Of a stretch of DNA of 64,000 nucleotides, positions 29,046-37,682 are shown in pieces (within the stretch, counting starts at the first letter, position 1; each line of letters opens with the position of its first letter). The notes under the pieces were generated by a model that worked only from the letters and a program-made list of their open reading frames with translations, was not told the DNA's origin and did not search any database. Position numbers and translations under genes: made by a program. The stretch comes from a virus. The stretch covers positions 1-64,000 of IMG/VR virus record IMGVR_UViG_3300046837_000396; one strand, 5' to 3'.

Positions 29046-29617
29046 CGCGGACCTCCATTCCCCGGGTACTTCGCCCAATCACGCTTCGAGACGATTCGCT
29101 GCCAAACCCCCCAGATGGTCTCGGGGTACGTGCAGGTTGACTCGTGCCGCACCTCATCGTGAACGTCCCACACGATCGCCAGGATTCCGACGAGAGCTTT
29201 ACGGGCGCCGAGTTCGTGGTCCTCGTTCCGACGAATCCGCTGCTCTTTTTTGAGCCAGTGATGCGAGAGTCGCCCGACCAACGCCATTAGGCGGCTGAAG
29301 ACCGACGACTCCTGCTCTTCGTCGACGTCATCCGCGGCCGCGCTCGCGGCTGCTTCCGCAAAGACTTCGGCGGCCGAGATCGAGAGCTTGTTACAGAAGT
29401 CGATCGCGTAGATCGCGACGTCGGCGGTCGCGTCGACCGCCTTGTCGCGGTCCTTCAGCTCGATCGCCTCCGCGAGTTCCCCGAGTTCCTCAAAGATCCC
29501 AACCATCGGTTGTTCGGGGTGCCCGATCGCACCCGGGAAGTTTGCCGTTGCCCATCGGGCGTTCTCGTCCTGGAACGCATCCCAAAACGCTTTCGAGTTG
29601 TCTGCGATCGTCTCCAT
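29042..29617 (-). CDS. MazG-like nucleotide pyrophosphohydrolase
   Basis: EELGELAEAIELKDRDKAVD and DATADVAIYAIDFCNKL carry the E-E-x-x-E and D-x-x-x-D metal-binding helices of the all-alpha NTP-PPase superfamily. A ~60-residue acidic insertion separates this from a C-terminal helical part. Family members hydrolyse dNTPs or ppGpp; which one applies here is unknown. CCGGAGG lies ahead of the ATG and GCGCCAT 18 nt upstream. Confidence 0.8.
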   Translation of the reverse strand: METIADNSKAFWDAFQDENARWATANFPGAIGHPEQPMVGIFEELGELAEAIELKDRDKAVDATADVAIYAIDFCNKLSISAAEVFAEAAASAAADDVDEEQESSVFSRLMALVGRLSHHWLKKEQRIRRNEDHELGARKALVGILAIVWDVHDEVRHESTCTYPETIWGVWQRIVSKRDWAKYPGNGGPR

Positions 29618-29635
29618 CCAGCCTCCGGTCGAGGG

Positions 29636-29642
29636 ATGGCGC
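29636..29642 (-). promoter_or_regulatory. Motif GCGCCAT near gene start
   Basis: 18 nt before the ATG at 29617, just after the terminase stop. Confidence 0.5.
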
Positions 29643-29648
29643 GGACCG

Positions 29649-31355
29649 CTATCGGGTCATGATGTTGGTTCCGGCGGGACCGACTCCGGGTGCGTCCGGG
29701 ATCCCGAACTTCTTCGCGATCTCGTGCGCGATGAAGAGCGACATCAGGACGTCCCCCGTGTGCTTGGACGGCACGTAGTAGAGACAATCGTCGATCAGCC
29801 GTTGGATGTTAGGATGACAGACTCCGCCGCGGTTCGGGAACGCCCACGCGCCGTTCGCCATCTGGACGAAGATTCCCGGGATCCCGTACTCGGGATGCGC
29901 CTTCGAGCGCCCGGTCGTGTACGGCATGATCGGGAGCGAAACGTTCTGATCGAGCGCCCACTGAAGCAGGAAGTCCTGGCTGGCATTGTTCTCGACCGCC
30001 ACAACGGAGTCGTAGTCACGCTGCTTGCGATGAATCCGTTGAACGATCTCGCGGCCGGCCCAACGACCGTAGTCGACGTCGAGTACGACCCGGTGACCTG
30101 ACTGCCGGACCTCGATCGTCGTGAGGCTTGTGAAGTCGTGCTCCTCGCCGCGCCCGACCGCGAGGTCGACACCCGTGAACGTGTAGGCGTTCCGGCGGTC
30201 CTGAAACTGCGGCCCCCCCGACACCATCGCGTCGATCCCGAAAAGTCTCGCGACTTCCTTACAGCGGTCGACGTACTCGGCTTTACACATCGCCTGCTCG
30301 TCGTCGCGCGGAAGGTTCAGGTACAGCTGATTGAACTGGATGTTCTTCCGAAGGTCCCGCTCGACGCGGTCTTCGTCGTAACGGTCCGGCCAAAGGGTTC
30401 GGCGGCCGGCCGGTTCTTTATCGTTTCCGACAAGCCTAAGGGCGCCTGCCTCGATCGCGGGCCCGTCCCGGGGGGTCGCGTCCCGGAGATCATCAGCCCC
30501 CGGTTTCCCCTCGAGCCCAAAGTCGGTATCGCCGTACACGTACACGTTCCCCAGAACATCCATCCGGAGAGTCGGAAACCCACGCTTCCGGAGCTCGTGT
30601 AGGAGGTCCTCGGGATGGAACGCCGTATTGCAGACCACGATCGTACCGCCCTTTACAAGACGTGAAACGACCGCCGTGAAGAACCACTTGAGCGTCTTCT
30701 GACGCTGCTCCTGCGTCAGCGTGTTCTCGGGCGTCAGGATGTCGTCGACGACGATCCAGTCGAGGCGCGACCCAATGATAGGACCGTCCATCCCGAGCGC
30801 GACGAGCGACGGATCCTTGATGCCGGGTGGTCGTTCGACGACGATCGCGGTCTGGGTCCAGGGGTCGCCGTGCCGGGTCGACGGCATCAGGTGCGGCGCG
30901 ACCGCCCGGAGCCGCCAGCTCCCCTCGATGTAGTCTTTGACGATCCTCAGAACCTTCTCGGCCTGTGTCTGGGTCGCCGATACGACCGCTCCGCGCTGGC
31001 TCTGATCCCGCTGGAGCCGAAAGAGGCCCAGCATCGACATCGTTACGGTTTTGCCGTGGTCCGCCGGGAGCATCACGACCGACAACGGGTGGTGAAGCGC
31101 AAACTCAACCGTGACCTTTTGGTGTGGCGAAACCCGTACGCAATCGAGCGGATTGCGATTATCGAAGAACTTCTGGGTTTCGCCATCGGCCCCCAGACGG
31201 GACTCTTCTTCGGGCTTCATGACGAAGCTGATGAACGAACACGGATCGCGAGACGCCTCGAGCGCGCGGGCCGCTATCTGGGCCCGGACGAGGTTGTACT
31301 GGTCGACCTTCGAGAGGTCCCCGGTTGGATTCTCCACAATCCTATTGGGGCACAC
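29649..31355 (-). CDS. terL: Terminase large subunit
   Basis: DNA-packaging motor with ATPase and nuclease. ATPase: VVMLPADHGKTVTMSMLGLF (Walker A) near residue 95, DWIVVDDILTPENT (Walker B) near 200. Nuclease: FTGVDLAVGRGEEHDFTSLT near 390 and VVAVENNASQDFLLQW near 450 provide the acidic residues of the RNase H-like fold. 568 aa is normal. GTG start just after the upstream stop. The probable small subunit lies three genes to the right. Confidence 0.93.
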   Translation of the reverse strand: MCPNRIVENPTGDLSKVDQYNLVRAQIAARALEASRDPCSFISFVMKPEEESRLGADGETQKFFDNRNPLDCVRVSPHQKVTVEFALHHPLSVVMLPADHGKTVTMSMLGLFRLQRDQSQRGAVVSATQTQAEKVLRIVKDYIEGSWRLRAVAPHLMPSTRHGDPWTQTAIVVERPPGIKDPSLVALGMDGPIIGSRLDWIVVDDILTPENTLTQEQRQKTLKWFFTAVVSRLVKGGTIVVCNTAFHPEDLLHELRKRGFPTLRMDVLGNVYVYGDTDFGLEGKPGADDLRDATPRDGPAIEAGALRLVGNDKEPAGRRTLWPDRYDEDRVERDLRKNIQFNQLYLNLPRDDEQAMCKAEYVDRCKEVARLFGIDAMVSGGPQFQDRRNAYTFTGVDLAVGRGEEHDFTSLTTIEVRQSGHRVVLDVDYGRWAGREIVQRIHRKQRDYDSVVAVENNASQDFLLQWALDQNVSLPIMPYTTGRSKAHPEYGIPGIFVQMANGAWAFPNRGGVCHPNIQRLIDDCLYYVPSKHTGDVLMSLFIAHEIAKKFGIPDAPGVGPAGTNIMTR

Positions 31356-31358
31356 GCC

Positions 31359-31931
31359 CTACGGGTGAAGCAACCGCTCGCAGTCCCGAACGACCTGAAC
31401 CAAGTGCGGCCACGAAAGACAACGCCCGCCCCGCCACGCTTGGTTGAACGGCTTATCCCAGACGATCCCGGTGCCGGTGGGATGGGCGGCCACCCACTTC
31501 TCGACGTGCGGATGATGGTCGTCGACCAGATAGTCACCGACCATCCGGAACTTCTTCCGGCAATGATGGACGTCGCCGTGGTGAAACCCGAAGTGATGCA
31601 GGAGCCACTCGTCACGCTCGTGAACCCACGTCGGATTCCCGTGCAGGGGACTCGTCAGAACTTCGACGTCAGCGATCTTCCGGAGTTCCGTGAGACCCTC
31701 GAGCGCTCCCGCGACGGGTTCGATCGTGAGGCAGAAGTCTCGTTCACGAGCCCGTTCCCACGCGAGCTTCTGGACCCGCTCCCACCCCGGGAGGTTTCCA
31801 AATCCCCATTCCGTGATGTCGGCGGGTTCGTATCGGATCCCGGTGTCCCGGTAGACCTGGTCGAGCATCCGCTTATCGAAGTCCGCGAGCGGACCATCGC
31901 AATCAAGTAGGATCAGGGAACGTCGTGACAT
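31359..31931 (-). CDS. HAD-family 5'(3')-deoxyribonucleotidase
   Basis: MSRRSLILLDCDGPLADFDK has the D-x-D-G nucleophile motif; LTSPLHGNPTW supplies motif II and VGDYLVDDHHPHVEKW motif IV with the Asp pair. 190 aa, matching NT5C/YorS-type phage nucleotidases. It would dephosphorylate dNMPs, perhaps to remove an unmodified nucleotide. ATG at 31931 lies 29 nt inside the upstream gene. Confidence 0.85.
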   Translation of the reverse strand: MSRRSLILLDCDGPLADFDKRMLDQVYRDTGIRYEPADITEWGFGNLPGWERVQKLAWERARERDFCLTIEPVAGALEGLTELRKIADVEVLTSPLHGNPTWVHERDEWLLHHFGFHHGDVHHCRKKFRMVGDYLVDDHHPHVEKWVAAHPTGTGIVWDKPFNQAWRGGRCLSWPHLVQVVRDCERLLHP

Positions 31932-32244
31932 CTTTCTTCTCTTCTTCCTCATCCGGCAGCGGGACCGCCCACTCACGTTCCCGCCGGACCCGGAGCCGCC
32001 ACAACACCCTACGGCCATGCCGGACCGCCTCAGCCTCGCCAAGCTCCTCGAGAGCCGCGACGAGCTGGCGTAGCATCGCCTCCTGAACGCCTTCCTGGCG
32101 GGCGCGAGCGACGAGCGCGGACCATTCTCGCGCCCGTACCAGGAACCCCACTACCCAACGGGTTCGCTCGACCCAAACCGGGTTCGCCAACGGGTGGACG
32201 ATCTGAGCATCCTCCTGGTGTCGACCTCGCGGAATCAGGGGCAT
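31903..32244 (-). CDS. Hypothetical protein, 113 aa
   Basis: ATG follows a GCGCCAT motif by 11 nt and has GGCCAGG before it. Arg/Glu-rich helical protein (REWSALVARARQEGVQEAML, QLVAALEELGEAEAVRHGRR) with an acidic end (PDEEEEKKD). No family recognised. Confidence 0.72.
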   Translation of the reverse strand: MPLIPRGRHQEDAQIVHPLANPVWVERTRWVVGFLVRAREWSALVARARQEGVQEAMLRQLVAALEELGEAEAVRHGRRVLWRLRVRREREWAVPLPDEEEEKKDVTTFPDPT

Positions 32245-32255
32245 CCTGGCCCCCT

Positions 32256-32262
32256 ATGGCGC
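32256..32262 (-). promoter_or_regulatory. Start-associated motif GCGCCAT
   Basis: 11 nt before the ATG at 32244. Confidence 0.6.
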
Positions 32263-32268
32263 AACCCG

Positions 32269-32568
32269 CTATGGGGCTTGTGGCTTGGTCGGATCCGGCA
32301 CGCTGAAGTGGCGTTGGAACTCGGCCATCAAGAGGGCCGTCTGTCGCTCGACCGCGACCCGATACTGGTCGAGCTTTTCCGACATCATGTCGATCCGCTT
32401 ATCCTGAAGCCGCTGGGCCTCCCGGATACCTTCGAATTCGGAATCGAGACACGAGACCTTTGCCGCTATCCCTTCGAGGAGCGCTTGGGCGGTCGGTGGG
32501 ATTCCCTCGAGTACGAGCCCCGGGGGCGGAGCAGAATGCCTACCGTTTTCAGTCTCGGGTTCCGACAT
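32269..32568 (-). CDS. Hypothetical coiled-coil protein, 99 aa
   Basis: Polar N-terminus, then a long coiled-coil-like region (EFEGIREAQRLQDKRIDMMS, EKLDQYRVAVERQTALLMAE). Located between terminase subunits, so a packaging accessory is possible. No family recognised. Confidence 0.72.
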   Translation of the reverse strand: MSEPETENGRHSAPPPGLVLEGIPPTAQALLEGIAAKVSCLDSEFEGIREAQRLQDKRIDMMSEKLDQYRVAVERQTALLMAEFQRHFSVPDPTKPQAP

Positions 32569-32599
32569 ACCAGAACGCTATCGCGGCCCCCCGGGCTGG

Positions 32600-33184
32600 T
32601 CAACGGGGCCGCGTCAGGACTTCGGTCCCGTCCTGCTGGGTCGCGACGACCTTCCCGGCCTCGAACAAGCGGGCCTTCCGCTTCTCATCGAGCGCAATGT
32701 CGACAGCGGCCCGGAATTGTTCGGGCGTCAGTTCGAGCATCACGCGATCTACTGCCTCGACCTGAGCGAACTCGACATTAACCTTGATGGGTTCCTTCGT
32801 TCCCTGAAGGTCCGAGAGGAGCCGCTCCCGCTGCATGATCGCGCCGTGGTCCCAGCTCTTCGACTCACCCGCCCGGAGTTCCGAGAGATCGTTCAGAAGG
32901 CGTTGAATCGCCCACGCCTTCGCCTTCGGGCGGTTTCGTTCTTCTTCCGCGACCCACCGGAGCTTCACGCGCTCGATCATGTGGAGGCTCGCCCGGCGGG
33001 TCATGCCCCAGGTGTTCCGGCAGAACGACACGACCTTCTCGTCCGGCGAGCCCCTCCAGAGAAGCTGGCCGACGAACCTCATCCGGAGCTTCTTGTCCGC
33101 CTCCGAAAGCTGAACCGCGCCGCGCGGCGCGGCGGAAGGCTCCGGCGGTAGGGGTGGTTTCGCGTCTATTCGGCGGCGCCGCAT
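32600..33184 (-). CDS. Probable terminase small subunit / DNA-binding protein
   Basis: 194 aa from ATG 33184 (a GTG at 33214 is also possible). A basic N-terminus with palindrome copy 7 (read AAPRGAV) precedes a probable helix-turn-helix region, VVSFCRNTWGMTRRASLHMI, and long helices. The C-terminal part LELTPEQFRAAVDIALDEKR could be the oligomerisation end. Role is inferred from position near the large subunit and from the fold pattern. Confidence 0.6.
   Translation of the reverse strand: MRRRRIDAKPPLPPEPSAAPRGAVQLSEADKKLRMRFVGQLLWRGSPDEKVVSFCRNTWGMTRRASLHMIERVKLRWVAEEERNRPKAKAWAIQRLLNDLSELRAGESKSWDHGAIMQRERLLSDLQGTKEPIKVNVEFAQVEAVDRVMLELTPEQFRAAVDIALDEKRKARLFEAGKVVATQQDGTEVLTRPR
33114..33133. 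repeat. Dispersed 20-bp palindrome, copy 7
   Basis: 19 of 20 bases (final T is C). In the 5' part of the gene at 32600, translated A-A-P-R-G-A-V. Confidence 0.88.
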
Positions 33185-33200
33185 CGGTCGATTGATGTCT

Positions 33201-33446
33201 TTACCGCGCCCCACCGGGAGCCGCGAACGGGTCCCGGTGAAGGTGAAGCGACCCGAACCGGGCGATTTGGGCCCGGACGCCGCTGCCGGTCGAACACTGG
33301 CCTCGCCAGGCGGTCCCGCAGGAATCGCAAGTCGCCTCGATCTTCCAGGTCGGAACCTGATCCGGTTCCGAGTCTTCTGGGTCAGGTTCCCGGTACCGGC
33401 CCCTCACGTGGGGGGCAAACGCAGGGGACCACTCGACCCACGTCAC
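33201..33446 (-). CDS. Hypothetical protein, 81 aa
   Basis: GTG start, GTGA overlap. IEATCDSCGTAWRGQCSTGS holds three Cys, perhaps one metal site. The rest is Asp/Pro-rich, then His/Arg-rich. No family recognised. Confidence 0.72.
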   Translation of the reverse strand: MTWVEWSPAFAPHVRGRYREPDPEDSEPDQVPTWKIEATCDSCGTAWRGQCSTGSGVRAQIARFGSLHLHRDPFAAPGGAR

Positions 33447-33715
33447 GTCGAAAAGATCTCCCGCGCGTACCGGGTCGCGAGCTCCCGTACGATCCGGTCG
33501 CAGTCCTCCTTCGCGACCTTCCGGGCGACGTCGTCCATCCCCTGAACCAGGATGTCGAACATCGTGTCGGCGACGACCGCGAACGCTTTCATCGCCATGT
33601 AGAGCTCGACGTACCGTTCGAACACGGCCGTTGGCCGTAATCCCTCGACGCTGTTCGAGATCCCTTCGAGTTCCTCGCGGACCGGATCAAATATCTTCTC
33701 GACGATCGTCTTCAT
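33443..33715 (-). CDS. Hypothetical helical protein, 90 aa
   Basis: ATG at 33715 overlaps the upstream stop (ATGA). MKTIVEKIFDPVREELEGIS then ERYVELYMAMKAFAVVADTM: an all-helical protein. No family recognised. Confidence 0.72.
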   Translation of the reverse strand: MKTIVEKIFDPVREELEGISNSVEGLRPTAVFERYVELYMAMKAFAVVADTMFDILVQGMDDVARKVAKEDCDRIVRELATRYAREIFST

Positions 33716-34071
33716 GAGGCACCAAGCGTTCTGGCGGTACGGGCAAAAACTCGTGAGATGATCCCGGTAACGGCCGGCGCGTCGAGTCCGATCGCCTTCC
33801 CGAGCGGGAGCGCCTCCCGGCACATGTGGTTCGTAAGTGCCTGCATTTGGTTCATGAACGCGATCTCGTTTTCCCGCATCGGGACCATGTCGCCTTCCCG
33901 GACCAACAGGACGTTCCCGTCCTCGAATTCAACGCATTCCTCCGATATCGGGCCGGTCGACCCCACGTAGGTCCCGGGGGCCCAGAACTTCTTGACCTTT
34001 CCCCCGACGTTCGCCCCCTGGTGATAGAACCAACCCGCCGAGCCCTCTGCCACTGCCGTAACGTCAGCCAT
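33712..34071 (-). CDS. Hypothetical protein, 119 aa
   Basis: ATG lies in the end of the upstream gene (8-nt overlap). N-terminal beta-rich half (VKKFWAPGTYVGSTGPISEE, CVEFEDGNVLLVREGDMV) and helical C-terminus. No family recognised. Confidence 0.72.
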   Translation of the reverse strand: MADVTAVAEGSAGWFYHQGANVGGKVKKFWAPGTYVGSTGPISEECVEFEDGNVLLVREGDMVPMRENEIAFMNQMQALTNHMCREALPLGKAIGLDAPAVTGIISRVFARTARTLGAS

Positions 34072-34462
34072 CTTCGATCTCCCTTAGCTCGTCGGCCAGG
34101 TCGGCCGCCGGATCTCCTTCGCCCACGACCTCGTCGAGTCCTTCCGGGGTCGGAACACTCCCCCCATCTAACCATTCCCACTCGTGCCCCTCTACGGCCG
34201 CAAGCGCCTCTGGGTCTATGGCCGGATCTCGGCGGTCGAGGTCCCGTTCGGCCCACTCGTACCCTCGGACGTACCCGGACCGGTACGCCTCCTCGGCCAA
34301 CGAGCGCGCGAACTCGATCCATTGCCGACGGGTCGCGCGGCGGTGCGATGTCGCGAAAACTTCGACGATTTGCCCCAACCTGGACGGCGCCTCGGGCCCC
34401 TCGTAGTAGGTCCCACGGAGCCGCTGGAATAGATTCCGGAGCAGCCTACTGATCGGCACCAT
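34064..34462 (-). CDS. Hypothetical protein, 132 aa
   Basis: ATG overlaps the end of the ParB-like gene by 17 nt. Basic helical N-terminus (ISRLLRNLFQRLRGTYYEGP), then EFARSLAEEAYRSGYVRGYE and an acidic C-terminus. No family recognised. Confidence 0.72.
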   Translation of the reverse strand: MVPISRLLRNLFQRLRGTYYEGPEAPSRLGQIVEVFATSHRRATRRQWIEFARSLAEEAYRSGYVRGYEWAERDLDRRDPAIDPEALAAVEGHEWEWLDGGSVPTPEGLDEVVGEGDPAADLADELREIEDG

Positions 34463-35126
34463 CGGCAGGCGAGGCTCCCTTCGGGGCGGCTCGCTCTTTT
34501 GACTCCCGCTTCGCGCCCTTCCGGATCATCTCCTGGACGACATCACCGGTCCGCTTTTGCGTCAGCTTCGAGCGCTCGACGAGCCACTCCTTCACCTGGT
34601 CCCGGACCTCGATATCGCCGAACTCAAGGCTCAGCGTAACGGAGCGCCCGAACGTCGCGGGTTTCGGGTCGTCGAGCGCCGGTGGCGCGACCGTCTTGAG
34701 GGCCCGCTCGATCTCCTTCGCCGAAAACCCGAGTTCCTCGAACCGGAATCCCTCCGGGAAGTCTTCTGACTCGAACAGCTGTCCGAGCTTGTCTTGATCG
34801 AACTCCCCACCGATCCGGTTCAGCCGGAGATTCAGCCGCTTGGCGGTCGCGTCGTCGCAATCGAGAATGAAGCACGTTGCCTTCGGGTTCTTCACCCCCT
34901 GCTCGTGCTCGACCTCTACGAACGCGTTGAGGCGCTGATGCCCCCCGATGATCATGTTGTTCGACTTCTGGACCACGATGGGTTCGACGAGCCCGTGCTC
35001 GCGAATCGAGTCCTTCAGGAGCTCAAAGTCGTCCGCCGATATCTTGCGCGGATTGTAGGGGGCCGGAACGAGCAAACTCGCCGGCAACAACTTGATCTCA
35101 AACTTCTTCTCCTGCTTTTCCATCAT
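34446..35126 (-). CDS. ParB/sulfiredoxin-fold protein (1)
   Basis: Residues about 10-75 match the ParB N-terminal domain: LLPASLLVPAPYNPRKISAD, LLKDSIREHGLVEPIVVQKS and NNMIIGGHQRLNAF. The C-terminal part is Lys/Glu-rich without a clear helix-turn-helix. In phages such domains act as CTP/ATP-dependent DNA-binding or as nucleases and often neighbour base-modification genes. ATGA overlap with the epimerase gene to its right. Confidence 0.88.
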   Translation of the reverse strand: MMEKQEKKFEIKLLPASLLVPAPYNPRKISADDFELLKDSIREHGLVEPIVVQKSNNMIIGGHQRLNAFVEVEHEQGVKNPKATCFILDCDDATAKRLNLRLNRIGGEFDQDKLGQLFESEDFPEGFRFEELGFSAKEIERALKTVAPPALDDPKPATFGRSVTLSLEFGDIEVRDQVKEWLVERSKLTQKRTGDVVQEMIRKGAKRESKERAAPKGASPADGADQ

Positions 35127-36091
35127 GCTTTCCCAAGCCTCTTTCGGAAGTCGTCCACTACGGTCTGGATCCCCTCCCGTAGCGGCACTGTCGGGCGGAA
35201 CCCTAGGACTGATGACGCAAGCGAGATATCGGGTCTCCTGATCTTCGGGTCGTCTGTCGGGAGGGCTTCCGTTACGGTCCTGAACGGTGCTCCGGTTTCT
35301 TCCGAAACGATTGCCGCCAATTCCTCGATCGTAAACTCACCCGGGTTTCCCAGATTGGCGATAAAGGGACCGCCTGGCATGCGCGGATGCGTCGCCATTC
35401 TCCACAACCCATCGACGAGGTCGGAGCAGTGACAGAACGAACGCGTCTGGGTTCCGTCGCCATAGACGGTCAGGGGCTTTCCCAAGAGCGCCTGAAGGAC
35501 GAAGTTCGAAACAACCCGCCCGTCATTCAGGGCCATCCGGGGGCCGTACGTGTTGAAGATTCTCGCGATCCGGACGTCGATTCCCCACATCACGGATGCG
35601 TCACGCAGAAGCGTCTCGGCGGCCCGCTTCCCCTCGTCGTAACAGGACCGCGGTCCGACTGGATTCACGTTCCCCCAGTACGACTCCCGCTGAGGATGAA
35701 CGAGTGGGTCCCCGTAGACTTCGGACGTCGACGCGTGGATGACCCGGCATCCAGTTGTGCGCGCCGCGCTTGCGGCTTCTGAGGCCCCCAGCACGCACGT
35801 CATCAGAGTCCCGTACGGATCCGCCTGGTAGTGAACCGGGCTAGCTGGGCACGCGAGGTTGAATAAAAAGTCGAGAAACCTGGAACCGAACAATTGCCAA
35901 AACGACGGCGGAAGGTTTCGTACGTCCCCCCGTACGAAACGAAACTGCCCGCTTTTTTCGGCAGCCTCGAGGTTCCGTTCACTTCCCGTCATGAGGTTGT
36001 CTATCCCGACGACCTCGAGCCCCTCCGCGAGCAGTCGGTCGCAAAGATGAGACCCCAGAAACCCGGCCGCACCGGTGACGATCGCCCTCAT
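35123..36091 (-). CDS. UDP-glucuronate decarboxylase-like (UDP-xylose synthase) SDR enzyme
   Basis: Extended short-chain dehydrogenase: MRAIVTGAAGFLGSHLCDRL is the NAD-binding GxxGxxG; NLACPASPVHYQADPYGTL and STSEVYGDPLVHPQRESYWG, then GPRSCYDEGKR with the catalytic YxxxK, match UDP-xylose synthase rather than simple epimerases. 322 aa is typical. It would make UDP-xylose or a related pentose donor for the glycosyltransferase to its right. ATGA overlaps on both sides show tight coupling. Confidence 0.9.
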   Translation of the reverse strand: MRAIVTGAAGFLGSHLCDRLLAEGLEVVGIDNLMTGSERNLEAAEKSGQFRFVRGDVRNLPPSFWQLFGSRFLDFLFNLACPASPVHYQADPYGTLMTCVLGASEAASAARTTGCRVIHASTSEVYGDPLVHPQRESYWGNVNPVGPRSCYDEGKRAAETLLRDASVMWGIDVRIARIFNTYGPRMALNDGRVVSNFVLQALLGKPLTVYGDGTQTRSFCHCSDLVDGLWRMATHPRMPGGPFIANLGNPGEFTIEELAAIVSEETGAPFRTVTEALPTDDPKIRRPDISLASSVLGFRPTVPLREGIQTVVDDFRKRLGKA

Positions 36092-36987
36092 CGGGCCCTC
36101 GGTTTCGCTCGTCCTTCGATCATCTTCCGAACCTCCGGCGACTTCGGCGCTTTCGACTGAATGAGCTCGAATCCGAGCTCATCGACCGCCGGGAGCGTCG
36201 CACGATCGATTCCTGGCTTCAGCTTCAGGGCCGTATCAAACCCTTTCCAGGCCCCCTTGATGACGTGTTGGGGGCGCTGAAACCGGCGCTTCGTCTCGAC
36301 GATCCCGGGCCAAGCCTTCTCGAGCGACCTCGCCATCCGGAGGCGACCGTCCCCCTGATAGAGCTCCGCGGTGTTGCCGCCCTTCATCGTCATGGTCGTC
36401 ATCTTCCAGACGAGGAACGCGTTGAACAGAACCGTGCACCACCCGCCGCTCAGGACCTGAAGGCAAAGGTCGGTGTCTTCGTTGTATCGACCCCTCCACC
36501 GGTACGGGAGATCGTTCCGGATCAAGAGGCACGAATACACCCGGACGTTGAGATAGAACGGCGGCTGAACCGTGCGGTTCGCGCTGAACATGAAGTAGTT
36601 GAGGCCCGCGATCGCGACGTTCTGGTATCGGTCGACGAATCGCTCACAGGTCGCGAGCGCGGGCCCGGAGCTACACGGGATCTTGCGAGCCTTCCAACGC
36701 CTGTAGGTACCCGAGATGTTGTCGTCGAGAATCCAGTGGCGTTCGGCCCCCGTAGCGGCCGAGTGCTCCCAGACGAAGTTCCGCGCCGGGATCCCGCCCT
36801 TTCCGAGATTGCTAAACGGTGTCTCGAGAATCTCTTCTGCGGTAGCGCCGTGCTTCAGGTAAAGGTCCCGCTCCTGCGGCTCGACGACGAGTCTGAACGG
36901 TACCCCATCTCGCCTGAGGAACCGGGCCGTCATGCATCGCTCGGCCCGCCCCTTCGAGATCACGTACACCGGGTAAAGGGGGTTCAC
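36088..36987 (-). CDS. TET-associated-type glycosyltransferase (TAGT-like)
   Basis: YPVYVISKGRAERCMTARFL at the N-terminus, ARNFVWEHSAATGAERHWIL with DDNISGTYRRW as metal site, RYNEDTDLCLQVLSGGWCTV and a later GGNTAELYQGDGRLRM follow the plan of TAGT/GREB1-type glycosyltransferases, which in phages add sugars to oxidised methylcytosine. 299 aa. It is flanked by ParB-like genes and a UDP-sugar enzyme, all with four-base overlaps. No TET dioxygenase or cytosine methylase is visible in this window, so the acceptor is uncertain. Confidence 0.78.
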   Translation of the reverse strand: MNPLYPVYVISKGRAERCMTARFLRRDGVPFRLVVEPQERDLYLKHGATAEEILETPFSNLGKGGIPARNFVWEHSAATGAERHWILDDNISGTYRRWKARKIPCSSGPALATCERFVDRYQNVAIAGLNYFMFSANRTVQPPFYLNVRVYSCLLIRNDLPYRWRGRYNEDTDLCLQVLSGGWCTVLFNAFLVWKMTTMTMKGGNTAELYQGDGRLRMARSLEKAWPGIVETKRRFQRPQHVIKGAWKGFDTALKLKPGIDRATLPAVDELGFELIQSKAPKSPEVRKMIEGRAKPRAR

Positions 36988-37682
36988 GTCTCGAACCTCA
37001 GCCCCCCGACGTCCTCATTCTCGACGGAGGGCCAGCGAGCCCCCCAGGTCCCGTGGACCTTCTTCGCAATCCGAAGTTCGGCTTTGCGAACGAACTCGTC
37101 GCGGTCCGCTTCGGACGCGAACGACACGACGAGCTTCACTTGGCGTTCTCCCTGGTCGTACTCGGGCATCCCGACCCACTCGGCCGCGGCATCGAACGTC
37201 GCGACCTCGGACGTCGGACGCGTTACCATCAGGAGCCCCGCCAACATCTGGTCGTCGAACCCGGTGCCGAGCAGGCCGAGTTCGTCCTCGTTCTTCACCT
37301 GACGGAGCAGCTCCGTCAGCGCGCGGTCGTCCGACTCCGCGAACCTCCCGAGCTCGTTGTCGGCCGTCATGACCTTGAGGGCAGCGGGCGAATCGGGGTC
37401 GATATCGAGCCGAAACACCGGTACCTGGTCGAGCCCGAGCTTGCGTGCCGCTTCCGCGATGCCGTGACCGGCCAGGATCGTCCCGTCCCGCGCCACCACG
37501 ACCCGTCTGTAGATCCCGTACCGGCCGATCGACGCCGCGATGTGGTCGACCTGCTCCTGTGGATGCGATCGATAGTTCTTCGGGTGGGGCTTCAGCTCCG
37601 CGAGCGCCCAGTTCTCTTCGAACGACTGAACCGCATCCTTTTTCTTACCCTTCGCTACCGGGCGAACCTTGCTGGGGGGCAT
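36984..37682 (-). CDS. ParB/sulfiredoxin-fold protein (2)
   Basis: ATG at 37682 lies 12 nt after GCGCCAT; the longer frame upstream is shadow. WALAELKPHPKNYRSHPQEQ, VDHIAASIGRYGIYRRVVVA and DGTILAGHGIAEAARKLGLD match the ParB N-terminal domain as found in phage ParB-methylase-type proteins. The C-terminal ~100 residues (QVKLVVSFASEADRDEFVRK) form a second small alpha/beta domain. Starts the cassette with the TAGT-like gene. Confidence 0.88.
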   Translation of the reverse strand: MPPSKVRPVAKGKKKDAVQSFEENWALAELKPHPKNYRSHPQEQVDHIAASIGRYGIYRRVVVARDGTILAGHGIAEAARKLGLDQVPVFRLDIDPDSPAALKVMTADNELGRFAESDDRALTELLRQVKNEDELGLLGTGFDDQMLAGLLMVTRPTSEVATFDAAAEWVGMPEYDQGERQVKLVVSFASEADRDEFVRKAELRIAKKVHGTWGARWPSVENEDVGGLRFET

